From Ardenticatenales bacterium (lineage in GTDB: Bacteria > Chloroflexota > Anaerolineae > Promineifilales > Promineifilaceae): a stretch of DNA of 64,000 nucleotides. Location of the stretch: NCBI GenBank assembly GCA_020634515.1, contig JACKBL010000004.1:248001-312000 (forward strand), written 5' to 3'. Of this stretch, positions 1 through 8,987 are shown piece after piece; the first letter of the stretch is position 1; every line of letters starts with the position of its first letter. The position numbers and the translations under genes are program-made. The notes below the pieces were generated by a model. It ran no database searches and had not been told where the DNA came from. It worked only from the letters and a program-made list of their open reading frames with translations.

Positions 1-386
1 ACCATTGAGTCGCGGCTGAAGAATCGCCCCCACGCCTCTCGATTCCCCTGCCACAAGACCTCCCGGCGCGCTGCCCGCCGTACCGTGCGCCACGTCACCC
101 GCCACAAAATCAAGGGCAGCCCGTAATCAAGCCACACAATGGTATCCGCCCGGCCCCAGATGATGTCCCGCACGACGGAATAATTGCCGTCCACCACCCA
201 ACGCGGACGGTCGAGGGCCGCGCCCACCCGCCGGCGAAAGACCTCCGGCGTCGGTTCCGTCCAGTTGGGTCCCCAGTAGAGGGCGTCCAACTCCACGTGC
301 GGCAGCGCCAGCACCTGGCTCAGCCGCCGCGCCAGGGTGGTCTTGCCCACGCCGCCGGTTCCCACAATGTTGAGGCGCAGCCCCAT
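1..386 (-). CDS. P-loop nucleotide kinase-like protein (FlaR/topology-modulation type), C-terminus outside window
   Basis: Read on the minus strand from an ATG at 386, the protein begins MGLRLNIVGTGGVGKTTLAR. This is a hydrophobic beta strand followed by a Walker A motif (GTGGVGKTT). It continues with ELDALYWGPNW and RWVVDGNYS, the pattern of small adenylate-kinase-like ATPases often named topology modulation or FlaR proteins. Substrate and role are not defined for this family. The gene runs off the window at position 1, so about 128 residues are visible. It begins about 40 bp after the purD stop on the same strand and may be co-transcribed. A TTG seven codons upstream is an alternative start. 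Confidence 0.75.
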   Translation of the reverse strand, partial: MGLRLNIVGTGGVGKTTLARRLSQVLALPHVELDALYWGPNWTEPTPEVFRRRVGAALDRPRWVVDGNYSVVRDIIWGRADTIVWLDYGLPLILWRVTWRTVRRAARREVLWQGNREAWGRFFSRDSM

Positions 387-426
387 CTCCGCGGAGGGAA
401 GTGACAAGGCGGAGGCAACCACGGGA

Positions 427-1704
427 TCAGGCGGGCACGTCCACGCCAATGTCGCGGCGGTAGTGGGCTTTGTCGAAGTGGATGTGGGAGACGCCCGCAT
501 ATGCCCGCCGCGCCGCCGTGGAGACGGTGTCGCCCTGGGCGGTGACGGCCAGGACGCGCCCGCCGCTGGTTTCCAGGCAGTCATTGACCCGCGATGTGCC
601 GGCATGGAAGACAATCACGCCCGCTTCTCGCTCCGCTGCGGCAATGCCCTCAATGGGCAACCCTTTGGGATATGTGCCGGGATAGCCGGGCGCGGCCATG
701 ACGATGGTGGCGCACGCGCCGGGGCGCTGCCGCACCATCTCCGGCTGCAACGAGCCATCCAGGCAGGCGAGCATGATCTCCAGCAGGTCGCTGTCCAGCA
801 TGGGCAAGATGGCCTGCGTCTCCGGGTCGCCAAAGCGACAGTTGAATTCCAGCACTTTGGGGCCGTCGGGGGTGAGGATCATGCCGGCATACAGCACCCC
901 CACATAAGGCATCCGTCGTTCCGCCATGCCGGCAACAGCGGGTTGCAGCACCGTGCGCATGATGTCGGCTGCCATGTCGTCGTCCACGTCCGGCGGCGGC
1001 GCGTAGGCCCCCATGCCGCCCGTGTTCGGACCCTGATCATGGTCGTAGACACGTTTGTGGTCGCGTGCCGGCAGCAGGGGGACCACGGTGCGCCCATCGG
1101 TGAAGGCCAGCAGGGAGAGTTCGGGGCCTTGCAGACGCTCTTCGATGATGACTTGATTGCCGGCATTGCCAAAGCGCCGCGCCACCATAATCTCATGCAG
1201 CGCCGCCTCCGCCTGCGCCCGATCATCGCACACAATCACGCCCTTCCCTGCCGCCAATCCGCTGGCCTTCACCACCACCCGACCCGGCTGCTTTCGCGCA
1301 TAGGCAAGCGCCGCCTCGTAGGTCTCAAACGTGGCATACGCCGCCGTGGGAATGTCGTGGTCCAGCATGAACCCTTTGGCGAAAGCTTTCGACGACTCTA
1401 GCTGCGCCGCCAGGCGGGAGGGGCCAAACACGCGCAGCCCCGCCGCATGAAAAACGTCCGTGATGCCCGCCGCCAGCGGTGTTTCCGGTCCCACAATGGT
1501 CAGGTCTATCTGATTCTTCCGCGCAAACAGGCTGAGCGCATTCACGTCATTGTCGTCAATGGGAACGTTTGTGCCCAACTGCTCCGTACCCCCATTTCCG
1601 GGGGCGATATACAAGGCGGCTACGCGGGGCGATTGGGCCAGCTTCCAGGCCAACGCGTGTTCTCGTCCCCCGCCGCCAACGATTAACAGATTCAACTTCT
1701 TCAC
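427..1704 (-). CDS. purD: phosphoribosylamine-glycine ligase
   Basis: PurD joins glycine to phosphoribosylamine using ATP to give GAR, the second step of purine synthesis. The protein opens with KKLNLLIVGGGGREHALAW, the standard PurD N-terminus. It then shows the ATP-grasp signatures VVVKASGLAAGKGVIV, GPELSLLAFTDG, GPNTGGMGAYAP and VLEFNCRFGDPE. The start chosen is a GTG at 1704, giving 425 residues, the usual family length. The open frame extends to 1905, but the extra 67 residues have no PurD similarity. An AAGGA lies upstream of the GTG. It follows purF and the beta-propeller gene in the minus-strand purine cluster. Confidence 0.95.
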   Translation of the reverse strand: MKKLNLLIVGGGGREHALAWKLAQSPRVAALYIAPGNGGTEQLGTNVPIDDNDVNALSLFARKNQIDLTIVGPETPLAAGITDVFHAAGLRVFGPSRLAAQLESSKAFAKGFMLDHDIPTAAYATFETYEAALAYARKQPGRVVVKASGLAAGKGVIVCDDRAQAEAALHEIMVARRFGNAGNQVIIEERLQGPELSLLAFTDGRTVVPLLPARDHKRVYDHDQGPNTGGMGAYAPPPDVDDDMAADIMRTVLQPAVAGMAERRMPYVGVLYAGMILTPDGPKVLEFNCRFGDPETQAILPMLDSDLLEIMLACLDGSLQPEMVRQRPGACATIVMAAPGYPGTYPKGLPIEGIAAAEREAGVIVFHAGTSRVNDCLETSGGRVLAVTAQGDTVSTAARRAYAGVSHIHFDKAHYRRDIGVDVPA

Positions 1705-2029
1705 GCTTGCCGATTCCTTGTCTCTGCCGCCGCAAATGCCGGCAACCGAGGCGCTACGAAAACGGTTACAAATCCCGCGGACGCTCGCTTTTCCGCGACC
1801 CTCCGCGCCCCACCCTGTTTTCTCTCCTGGTCGGTGCGCCACTATGCGAAAGCGAAGCGTATTGTAGTAAAATAGTGCCGGCTTGCGCGGATTTTTTCGC
1901 GTCATTCCGCGCTCGCCCGCGTCCTACCCGACTTCCATACGGAAGCGAGTCACGTTATTGTAACTCGTTCGCGCAAATTTCTCACGGCAAACGGGGAAGA
2001 AACAGACGGGAAGCAGCAACGGCTCCGCC

Positions 2030-3502
2030 TCAAGGGGCGAACACGGCGGGCAGCAGTTCAGTGTATGTCAAGGGTCTGCCGATGACCCAGGCTCCCTCGG
2101 TTTTGTTGGTGAAGAACACGCGCGGCCCCAATGCGCCCAAAGTCACGGCAAATTGGCCGGCGGTCAGGTCGGAGGGCAGCCAGACGCGCCAGAAACGGGC
2201 GCGCGCGGCCAGGTCTACGGCGACAACGTAGGTGGAATCAATGGAGCCATCTTCGGCAAAGGCGGTGGCGCTGACGATCATAATGGGGGTGTCGGCTGTG
2301 CCGGCAATGGACATGGCCGACGAAGGCACATGGACACCCGGCAAATTGACCAGCGCATCCAGATCAATCCGCTCCCACACATCCCCCACCCCATCCCCAT
2401 CCAGGTCGGTGAACCGCATTCGCGTCAGCCAGCGATTATCTTTGAGCGGCGTGCCCACCGAAAACGCCCAAAAACCGCCGCGCGGGTCCCGCGCAAACGA
2501 TGCCTGGATTTCGCCGGGCATCGGCTTCACCCACAGCAGTTGCCCGATGCTGCCCGTGTCCTGCACCGCGTAAATTTGCGGCGCGAACGCCCCGCCCGGT
2601 TCAGATCGATTGCCGTCAAAGTAAAGGGTGTCGCCAATGAGGAGAGGGCTGGCACCGCTGGGGCCGCCAAAGTTGAAATGCCAGGCGACCTGGATGTTGG
2701 CGGGAGGGCCGGGCGTCACATCCAGCGCATAAAGCCGCCCATAGGTGGGGTCTTCGTTGAGTTGCGTGGAAATATAGACGCGGTTGCCGTTGACGGCGGG
2801 CGTGTTGATGGTCTCGTAGAAGCTCGCGCCTTCGCCGAGGGAAAGCTGCGCGCCCATCTCGCCCGTTTCGCTGTTGTAGACGGAAACGGGGCCGCCGACG
2901 GTTGCCAGGAGGATGAGGCCGCTGTCCAGCAGGACGGGGCTGATGGGCTTACCCCCGGGGGTGGCTGTCTGCCACAAGGGGATACCGTTGGGCGCGAAGC
3001 GGATGATGCGGGTGTCGTCGGCGGCGATGACGCCGCCGCTCACGCCAACGAGCGGGGCGGACGTGTTGGCGGTGCAGTTGAGGAGGTCGCCAGAGGTCCA
3101 GAGAATGTCGGGGGTTTTCTGGGCATTGGTGTAGGCGTAGACGACGAGGGTGTCCTGTATTTGCGGGTCGCAGGAGATGTCGGCGTCATCTTCCAGGGGG
3201 AGGCCAAATGTGCAGGCGACGATTTCGCCGTTGCCGGCACAACCCAACCCCCGCGATGATCCCAACGGCTCGCCCGGCGGGCCTTCGCGGGCGTCACGCC
3301 AGATGATGCGCGCTTCGGGACCGGGGGGCAGTGCGTTTTCCCAATCGGTCATTTGCGCGTCACAGTGGGCCATGGGGCAGCCTTGTGCCGGCAAAACGAA
3401 GGGAGGAAACGGCGTAGGCGGCGCGGCGTAGGCGTCCGCGAACAGGGCGATGGCAAGGAAGAAGACGGCCCACGAGAGGCGGACCAGGGGAGATTTATTC
3501 AT
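2030..3502 (-). CDS. secreted PQQ-like beta-propeller protein, function unknown
   Basis: The 490-residue protein starts with a clear signal peptide (positive start, then a hydrophobic run ending ADAYA). A series of repeats follows, such as GVSGGVIAADDTRIIRFAPNG, VLLDSGLILLATVGGPVSVYN and GNRVYISTQLNEDP, typical of PQQ/WD-like beta-propeller blades. There is also a calcium-type segment, DLDGDGVGDVWERID. It is probably exported. The ATG at 3502 is preferred over the ATG at 3511 because AGGATGG sits 5-6 bases before it. It lies between purF and purD but has no evident link to purine synthesis. No catalytic residues are recognised. Confidence 0.7.
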   Translation of the reverse strand: MNKSPLVRLSWAVFFLAIALFADAYAAPPTPFPPFVLPAQGCPMAHCDAQMTDWENALPPGPEARIIWRDAREGPPGEPLGSSRGLGCAGNGEIVACTFGLPLEDDADISCDPQIQDTLVVYAYTNAQKTPDILWTSGDLLNCTANTSAPLVGVSGGVIAADDTRIIRFAPNGIPLWQTATPGGKPISPVLLDSGLILLATVGGPVSVYNSETGEMGAQLSLGEGASFYETINTPAVNGNRVYISTQLNEDPTYGRLYALDVTPGPPANIQVAWHFNFGGPSGASPLLIGDTLYFDGNRSEPGGAFAPQIYAVQDTGSIGQLLWVKPMPGEIQASFARDPRGGFWAFSVGTPLKDNRWLTRMRFTDLDGDGVGDVWERIDLDALVNLPGVHVPSSAMSIAGTADTPIMIVSATAFAEDGSIDSTYVVAVDLAARARFWRVWLPSDLTAGQFAVTLGALGPRVFFTNKTEGAWVIGRPLTYTELLPAVFAP

Positions 3503-3555
3503 GGCAACCATCCTGCCCCCGCCCCAGGCAGTTCTTCCAGGCAGAGCAGGGGACG

Positions 3556-5055
3556 TCAGCCAACGACGCCCCGCAGCCCTTCAAACAGCATTTTTTCGCG
3601 TTCTTCGTGGAAAAGCCAGTCAGGGATGTCCAGCGGATATTGGCCGGAAAAACAGGCGTGGCAGTGATTGGTGGGGGGAGAAATGCCGGCATTCACCGCC
3701 GCCACCATCCCCTCCAAACTCAAATACGCCAGGCTATCCGCGCCAACACGCCGCCGGATTCCTTCCACATCCAGCCGATGGGCGATCAACTGCGACTGCG
3801 TGGCCATGTCAATTCCCATGAAGCAAGGGAAGCGCACCGGCGGCGAAGAAACGCGCACATGCACCTCCCTGGCCCCGCCATCCCGCAGAAGCTGCACCAG
3901 CGGCCCCGCCGTATTCCCGCGCACGATGGAATCATCCACCATCACCACCCGCTTGCCCCGTAAATTCGTCGAGAGCGGATTGTACTTGATGCGGATGCCT
4001 TCCTTGCGCAGATGGTCGTCCGGCTGGATGAACGTGCGCCCGATGTAGCGATTCTTGGTCAGGCCCTCGCTGAAGGGAATGCCCGATTCCAGGCTGTAGC
4101 CAATGGCTGCCGGGGTGGAGGAGTCAGGCACGCCAATGACCACGTCGGCGGGGGCGGGCGCTTCCTGGGCCAACCGGCGGCCCAATCGCTGCCGCACTTC
4201 GTGGATCACCTGCCCCTCGAAGGTGGAGTCGGGCCGGGCAAAATAGACGTACTCGAAAATACAGAGCGCGGGTCGTGCCGCCTGCTCCACCATATAAGAC
4301 GTGATGCCCGTTTCGTCGATACGCACAATCTCGCCGGGCTGGATTTCGCGCAGGAAGCGCGCGCCAATGGTGTGCAGGGCGCACGATTCGGAGGCAACGA
4401 CGTAGCCACCGCCGTCCAATGCTCCCAGGCAGAGCGGGCGCAGCCCCAGCGGGTCGCGCATGGCGTAGAGGGCGCGACGGGTGAGGACGACGAGGGAGTA
4501 GGCGCCTTCGGCGACGAGTTGGAGGGCGTGCAGCCGCGCCAGCCAATGATCGGTATGGCGGCCATGGGCGGGGAGTTCGGTCCACACGTCGGCGGGCGCG
4601 GCCAACATCTGGGTGATCACTTCGCTGTCACTGGTGGAGGAGAGACCCACGCCGCGTTTGAGAAGCTGGTAGCGCAGGTGGAGGGCGTTGGTGAGGTTGC
4701 CGTTGTGGGCGACGCCGAGGGGGCCGTGGATGGTTTCGATGAGGTAGGGTTGGGCGTTGCTGATGTGGGAGGAGCCGGTGGTGGAGTAGCGGTTGTGGCC
4801 GATGGCCAGGTGGCCGACGAGGGGGGCCAGGTTGTCTTCTTTGAAGACCTGGGCGACGAGTCCCATGCCTTTGTGGATGTAGGCGGTTCGGGAGTCGGTG
4901 GTGCAAATGCCGGCACTTTCCTGCCCCCGATGCTGCAACGCATACAAACCAAAAAACGCCAGCCGCGCCACATCCCGCCCCGGCGCAAAAACGCCCACAA
5001 TCCCGCACTCATCATGCGCCTTGTCATCCTGCCATTCCAATTGCCAATCAAACAT
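3556..5055 (-). CDS. purF: amidophosphoribosyltransferase
   Basis: PurF makes phosphoribosylamine from PRPP and glutamine, the committed step of purine synthesis. The 499-residue protein has the class II glutamine amidotransferase start DECGIVGVFAPG with Cys17 as the expected nucleophile. A 16-residue leader precedes it, as in propeptide-bearing PurF enzymes. Further on are HNRYSTTG, VAHNGNLTN and the PRPP loop VVMVDDSIVRGNT. Cysteines in VRFPCFMGID and HCHACFSGQYP match the positions that bind a 4Fe-4S cluster in Bacillus-type PurF, so a cluster is likely. A TGCCGGCA site near the start (4908) coincides with a sharp change in codon third-base usage. Confidence 0.96.
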   Translation of the reverse strand: MFDWQLEWQDDKAHDECGIVGVFAPGRDVARLAFFGLYALQHRGQESAGICTTDSRTAYIHKGMGLVAQVFKEDNLAPLVGHLAIGHNRYSTTGSSHISNAQPYLIETIHGPLGVAHNGNLTNALHLRYQLLKRGVGLSSTSDSEVITQMLAAPADVWTELPAHGRHTDHWLARLHALQLVAEGAYSLVVLTRRALYAMRDPLGLRPLCLGALDGGGYVVASESCALHTIGARFLREIQPGEIVRIDETGITSYMVEQAARPALCIFEYVYFARPDSTFEGQVIHEVRQRLGRRLAQEAPAPADVVIGVPDSSTPAAIGYSLESGIPFSEGLTKNRYIGRTFIQPDDHLRKEGIRIKYNPLSTNLRGKRVVMVDDSIVRGNTAGPLVQLLRDGGAREVHVRVSSPPVRFPCFMGIDMATQSQLIAHRLDVEGIRRRVGADSLAYLSLEGMVAAVNAGISPPTNHCHACFSGQYPLDIPDWLFHEEREKMLFEGLRGVVG

Positions 5056-5088
5056 AGTTTTCTCCCGTTTGCGCGTTTGCGAACGAAA

Positions 5089-6243
5089 TTATCCCTCGCC
5101 ACTCGCCACTCGCCACGCCGCGCGCGCCAACTGCGCCGCCGCCGCCGGCGTGTCCGCCAGCGCCGTCAGGTGGCCCATTTTGCGGCCTGGGCGAGCATCA
5201 CGCTTGCCATACAAGTGTAATTTTACGTGCGGCAGCGCCAACAAACGCGCCCAATCCGGCGCGCCATCCTGCCACAGATCGCCCAGCAAGTTCACCATCG
5301 CCGCTGCCTGCAAATACCGCGTATCTCCCAGCGGCAGCCCGCATATGGCGCGTAGTTGCTGCTCGAACTGGCCGGTGACGCAGGCGTCCACCGTCAGGTG
5401 GCCGGAGTTGTGTGGGCGCGGGGCGATTTCGTTTAACAGCAGGCGACCCTCTTTTGTCAGGAAGAATTCGACGCACAGCACGCCCACGGCGTCCAACTGT
5501 TCCATAACTATGCGAGTGTAGGATGTGGCCGCGGCGGCGACGGATGCCGGCATGTCCACGGGCGCCACGGAAACGTCCAGGATATGATGACGGTGGGTGT
5601 TGGCCATGAGGCCGTAGTGGGCAAATCGGCCATCCATGCCGCGCGCGGCGACGACGGACAGTTCCCGCGCGAAATCCACGAACCCTTCCAGGATGGCCGG
5701 GGCTTGGCCAATGGCCTCCCAGGCGGCGGGCGCATCCGCGGTATGGGTGATCATGCGCTGCCCTTTGCCATCATACCCGGAAGAGGCCGTTTTCAAAATG
5801 GCGGGGCAGCCAAGCGCGCGCAGGCCCTGTTCCAGTTCCGCCAGGCTGGAAACAGGGTAAAACGGGGTGACGGGGAGGTCGTTGTCGCGGAAGAACTGTT
5901 TTTCGCGCAGGCGGTTTTGGGCGACGTGGAGGGCGGCGATGCCAGGGCGCAGGGGCTTTATTTCGGCGCAAGTGGCAGCGGTAGATGCCGGCACATTCTC
6001 AAACTCATACGTCACCACATCCACGCCGCCGGCGAACGCCCGCACCGCCTCCAGGTCCTCATACGCGGCGCAAACCTCCGCATCCGCCACCTGGCCCGTT
6101 GGCGTATCCCGCCCCGGCGAGAACACATGCACGCGATACCCCATGCGCCGTGCCGCCAGCGCCAACATGCGCCCCAACTGCCCGCTGCCCAAAATACCAA
6201 TCGTTGCGCCGGGGAGAATTACCCCCGCTGGTGTTGTTTCCAT
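5089..6243 (-). CDS. purK: 5-(carboxyamino)imidazole ribonucleotide synthase
   Basis: PurK carboxylates AIR with bicarbonate and ATP to give N5-CAIR, which PurE then rearranges. The 384-residue sequence has GATIGILGSGQLGRMLALAA near the N-terminus, VTYEFENVPA, and the ATP-grasp core AILKTASSGYDGKGQ through LLLNEIAPRPHNSGH. All are diagnostic for PurK. The gene ends RVASGEG, encoded by two copies of GTGGCGAGT, the same short unit that forms the minisatellite at 57.9-58.5 kb. The partner purE lies upstream at 7710-8219, separated by the methyltransferase island. No good ribosome binding site is visible before the ATG at 6243. Confidence 0.95.
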   Translation of the reverse strand: METTPAGVILPGATIGILGSGQLGRMLALAARRMGYRVHVFSPGRDTPTGQVADAEVCAAYEDLEAVRAFAGGVDVVTYEFENVPASTAATCAEIKPLRPGIAALHVAQNRLREKQFFRDNDLPVTPFYPVSSLAELEQGLRALGCPAILKTASSGYDGKGQRMITHTADAPAAWEAIGQAPAILEGFVDFARELSVVAARGMDGRFAHYGLMANTHRHHILDVSVAPVDMPASVAAAATSYTRIVMEQLDAVGVLCVEFFLTKEGRLLLNEIAPRPHNSGHLTVDACVTGQFEQQLRAICGLPLGDTRYLQAAAMVNLLGDLWQDGAPDWARLLALPHVKLHLYGKRDARPGRKMGHLTALADTPAAAAQLARAAWRVASGEG

Positions 6244-6246
6244 AGT

Positions 6247-6600
6247 TCAGGGAAATACAATGCCGCTTTGCCTTGAAGCCCATATTCCAGATTCGCGGGC
6301 AGGGGTTCCAAAAAGAAAGGAGATGAACGCCATAACGCTTTTTTCGGCCACTGGCAGAGTTTGTCGCATTTTGCAGGATAAGCCATACCTGTCACCCCAA
6401 ATCACATCATAAATCGACTTATTCTCTGTCGTCACGCCTTTGAATGCCGCGGCAACGGTGCACTCAAAATCTCTCCAGCCCGGTAATGTCCGCTGCCCTC
6501 TTTTGAGCATTCCACTGCCATCCTCTCTCAGTTTGCGTGGACCCCGCCAATCAGCTTATACTCAGTCACAGAACAACTGTTCTCTATATTTGCTCTCTTG
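6247..6600 (-). pseudogene. probable restriction endonuclease remnant
   Basis: A minus-strand frame from 6510 to 6247 reads RTLPGWRDFE, then VAAAFKG, ENKSIYDVIW and DRYGLSCKMRQTL. The E...SIYDV...YGLSCKMR pattern resembles the catalytic core of type II restriction enzymes, where an acidic residue is followed by a strand carrying a lysine. Upstream the same frame has two stops (near 6555-6563), while the +1 frame reads TEYKLIGG, suggesting a frameshift. No full-length gene can be assembled. It lies head-to-head with an adenine methyltransferase, the expected partner. The family call is inference from short motifs; it could be another nuclease. Confidence 0.4.
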
Positions 6601-6672
6601 CATGTTTCATGCCGAAATGTCTCTATCAGAGACGAAAGGGTAGTGTCATGTCAAGGGTGTTTTGATGGGAAA

Positions 6673-6724
6673 CCGTAGGTCAATTCGCTGAATTGACCGG
6701 ACAAGACAGCGTCTTGTCCTACGG
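6673..6724. repeat. branched inverted repeat upstream of methyltransferase
   Basis: Two perfect hairpins lie side by side: GGTCAATTC/GAATTGACC with a GCT loop (6678-6698) and GGACAAGAC/GTCTTGTCC with an AGC loop (6699-6719). They are enclosed by an outer arm CCGTAGG/CCTACGG (6673-6679 and 6718-6724). The region can fold as a three-way junction in single-stranded DNA or RNA. It sits about 40 bp before the methyltransferase start, so it could be an operator, a control-protein site or a mobile-element end. Confidence 0.6.
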
Positions 6725-6762
6725 CGCGTATCCATCGTTTTATGCGTGACAGGACAGTAGTC

Positions 6763-7677
6763 ATGGCTTCGAGCAAAGACAAAATGTTCAACAGTCCCAT
6801 TCGTTGGGTTGGAGGAAAATCACGTTTGCGTAAGCATATCATTCCCTTAATTCCTCCGCATACCTGCTATGTCGAAGTTTTCGCCGGTGCTGCGTGGGTG
6901 CTTTTTGGCAAAGCGCCAAGTCCAGTTGAAATTCTCAATGACATTGACCAGGAATTGATCAATTTCTTTAGAATCCTCAAAAGCGAACCCGAAGAGTTGA
7001 TCAGGTCCTTTGAATGGGAACTTGTTTCCCGATCTGAGTTTGAAAGATTGGCGCAATTGGACCCAGCCACCCTTTCCGAAATGGAACGGGCGCACCGCTT
7101 CTATTACCTCATCATGGCAGGTTGGGGCGGCGAACTGGATTACCCGCGTTTTCAAACCAGCATTTCTGATGGGGGACATGGCAACCGTCTTATTGGGGCC
7201 TTGAAGCATTTGCGCCAACGAATTCAGCCCGCATATGAACGGCTACGCACGGTGATCATAGAAAATCTGAGTTGGGAAGATTGCATTGATCGTTATGACC
7301 GCGCGAAAGTCTTCATGTACCTTGACCCGCCATATCCGCAAAACGGGTGCAACTATAAACACAACATGCAAGATTGGGAAGATCATCGGAAGTTGGCAAT
7401 GCGGTTGTCCCGAACAAAGTGCAAATGGATGCTATCTTCCTACGATATGCCAGAAATACACCAAATGTATGACGGCTATAACATTGTGCCCATTCAGTCC
7501 TTCTCCGGCATGAATACGAAAAAAAACGGGGCGGAGCGGGTCGTCAACCGCGAAGTGCTTATTACCAATTTTGATACACAGACAAACAATCTGCTCTACC
7601 CGCAAGGCGGGCTGTACGCTATCCAGCAACCTCTGCTCAAGGTGGGAGAATCTCCTGAGAGAACAGACTCTGCTTGA
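6763..7677 (+). CDS. DNA adenine methyltransferase, D12 (Dam) class
   Basis: The 304-residue protein carries the D12-class N6-adenine methyltransferase motifs in order. These are an N-terminal SPIRWVGGKSRL, the AdoMet-binding VEVFAGAAWVLFGK (Phe40-Gly42), NDIDQELINFFR and the catalytic DPPYPQN (Asp188). The start at 6763 is preferred because AGGACAG precedes it; ATGs at 6742 and 6784 are alternatives. It methylates adenine in a target that cannot be read from the sequence; GATC is possible but unproven. It is inserted between purK and purE on the opposite strand. The likely cognate endonuclease next to it is broken, so it may now act alone. Its codon usage is less G+C-rich than the flanking pur genes, a sign of transfer. 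Confidence 0.85.
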   Translation: MASSKDKMFNSPIRWVGGKSRLRKHIIPLIPPHTCYVEVFAGAAWVLFGKAPSPVEILNDIDQELINFFRILKSEPEELIRSFEWELVSRSEFERLAQLDPATLSEMERAHRFYYLIMAGWGGELDYPRFQTSISDGGHGNRLIGALKHLRQRIQPAYERLRTVIIENLSWEDCIDRYDRAKVFMYLDPPYPQNGCNYKHNMQDWEDHRKLAMRLSRTKCKWMLSSYDMPEIHQMYDGYNIVPIQSFSGMNTKKNGAERVVNREVLITNFDTQTNNLLYPQGGLYAIQQPLLKVGESPERTDSA

Positions 7678-7709
7678 TCGACGCCGCGCTTTGGTAAGAA
7701 AAGAGGGCG

Positions 7710-8219
7710 TCAGGCTTTATCTTCTGCCGGCACCTTCGCCGCCCGCACCTCTTCCATCTGACGGGTACGGAACTGTTTGAGCTTCTGCCGTAGATCGGGG
7801 TATTTGTTGCCCAGGATCGCCACGGCCAGCAGCGCCGCGTTTTTCGCTCCGGAATTGCCAATCGCCAGCGTACCCACGGGGACGCCGCCGGGCATTTGCA
7901 CAATGGAGAGCAGGGAATCCAGGCCGTTGAGGGCGCGGCTTTGCACGGGCACACCCAGCACGGGCAGCGTCGTCTGCGCCGCCACCATGCCGGGCAGATG
8001 CGCCGCCCCCCCTGCCCCGGCGATGATCACCTCCAAACCACGCGCTTCCGCAGTCTCCGCGTATTCGCTCATCCATTGCGGCGTGCGATGCGCGGAGACG
8101 ACCAGGCACTCGTGCGGCACGCCAAATTCGGCCAACACCGTTGCCGCGTGCCGCATGGTGGGCCAGTCCGACGTGCTACCCATGATCACGCCCACCAGCG
8201 GGGTCTCCGGGTTTGTCAT
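7710..8219 (-). CDS. purE: N5-carboxyaminoimidazole ribonucleotide mutase
   Basis: PurE converts N5-CAIR to CAIR. The 169-residue protein has the class I PurE motifs VGVIMGSTSDWPTMRHA, VVSAHRTP, IIAGAGGAAHLPGMVAA and GVPVQSRALNGLDSLLSIVQMPGGVPV. Length and motifs match bacterial PurE, which works with PurK. Its C-terminal end is only 33 bp from the methyltransferase stop on the other strand. The methyltransferase island therefore appears to have split an ancestral purE-purK pair. Confidence 0.96.
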   Translation of the reverse strand: MTNPETPLVGVIMGSTSDWPTMRHAATVLAEFGVPHECLVVSAHRTPQWMSEYAETAEARGLEVIIAGAGGAAHLPGMVAAQTTLPVLGVPVQSRALNGLDSLLSIVQMPGGVPVGTLAIGNSGAKNAALLAVAILGNKYPDLRQKLKQFRTRQMEEVRAAKVPAEDKA

Positions 8220-8255
8220 GCTATTTCCTCTCTATTGTCGTCGGGAAACCGCCTC

Positions 8256-8987
8256 TCAAAAACGAAAGGCCAGATAATAAGGCAGCATCTTGCGCCAGGA
8301 GGGCCAGTCGTGCGGGATGTCGTATCCCCATACGTCCAACTCATGCGGGATGCCTTTGCGCTGGAGAATGTCCGCCAGGCGGCGCGATGCGTCCGGGTTT
8401 TCGTAACTGCCCTGTCCGGTGACAATGTGGATGTGCGTTTTCTGTTGCAGCATGCCCAGGTAAGGCTCTCCCAGGTTGGGCAGGTAATCGACGGGATTGT
8501 TGAAGTACACGTTTTCGTCGTAATGATCGCCGTTGTAGTAGCCGCGAATGTCGTAGGAGCCGCTCATGGCGATCATGCCGGCAAAGAGGTCAGGGCGGCG
8601 GAAGAGTTGGTTGGCGCAGTGGAACGCGCCCAGGCTGGCCCCGCTGGTGATGATGCCCAACTTGCCCTGGCAGCTATTCCAGATATAGGGGACAACTTCA
8701 TCCGTGATGTAGTTGTTGTACTGCACCTGACGCAGGCCTTTGTACTTGACAGGCACGGCGCGGTTGAGCCAGCTCTCACTGTTGATGCTGTTGATGGAAA
8801 AGACTTTGACTTTGCCGGCATTGATCACCTCCGCCAGCGCATCAATCATCTGAAACCGCTCATACTCCAAATAATCCGCCGCCGCCGTGGGAAATAGCAA
8901 CAACGGCAGCCCAAAATGCCCATACGTGGCAATTTCCATATACTTTTCCAGGTTGGGACTGTACCAACCATCCAGGATTCTGTGCAT
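8256..8987 (-). CDS. putative esterase of the esterase-D alpha/beta hydrolase family
   Basis: The 243-residue protein has an alpha/beta-hydrolase fold. It shows a strand and turn GLPLLLFPTAAADYLEYERF, the nucleophile elbow GASLGAFHCANQL (Ser within G-A-S-L-G), MIAMSGSYDIRGYY, and a C-terminal VWGYDIPHDWPSWRKMLPYYLA with the probable catalytic His. The family includes S-formylglutathione hydrolase-like and enterochelin-esterase-like enzymes; the substrate here is unknown. The start at 8987 is chosen because GAGGATGAGG precedes it, although the frame is open to 9149. It lies between purC and purE on the same strand. Confidence 0.75.
   Translation of the reverse strand: MHRILDGWYSPNLEKYMEIATYGHFGLPLLLFPTAAADYLEYERFQMIDALAEVINAGKVKVFSINSINSESWLNRAVPVKYKGLRQVQYNNYITDEVVPYIWNSCQGKLGIITSGASLGAFHCANQLFRRPDLFAGMIAMSGSYDIRGYYNGDHYDENVYFNNPVDYLPNLGEPYLGMLQQKTHIHIVTGQGSYENPDASRRLADILQRKGIPHELDVWGYDIPHDWPSWRKMLPYYLAFRF

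Noticed and set aside
2153..5220. Long plus-strand frames opposite purF and the beta-propeller gene, and a similar one at 337-1401
   Set aside because: They mirror G+C-rich genes on the minus strand. Their translations are rich in Gly, Arg and His with no motifs, while the minus-strand frames encode clear enzymes.
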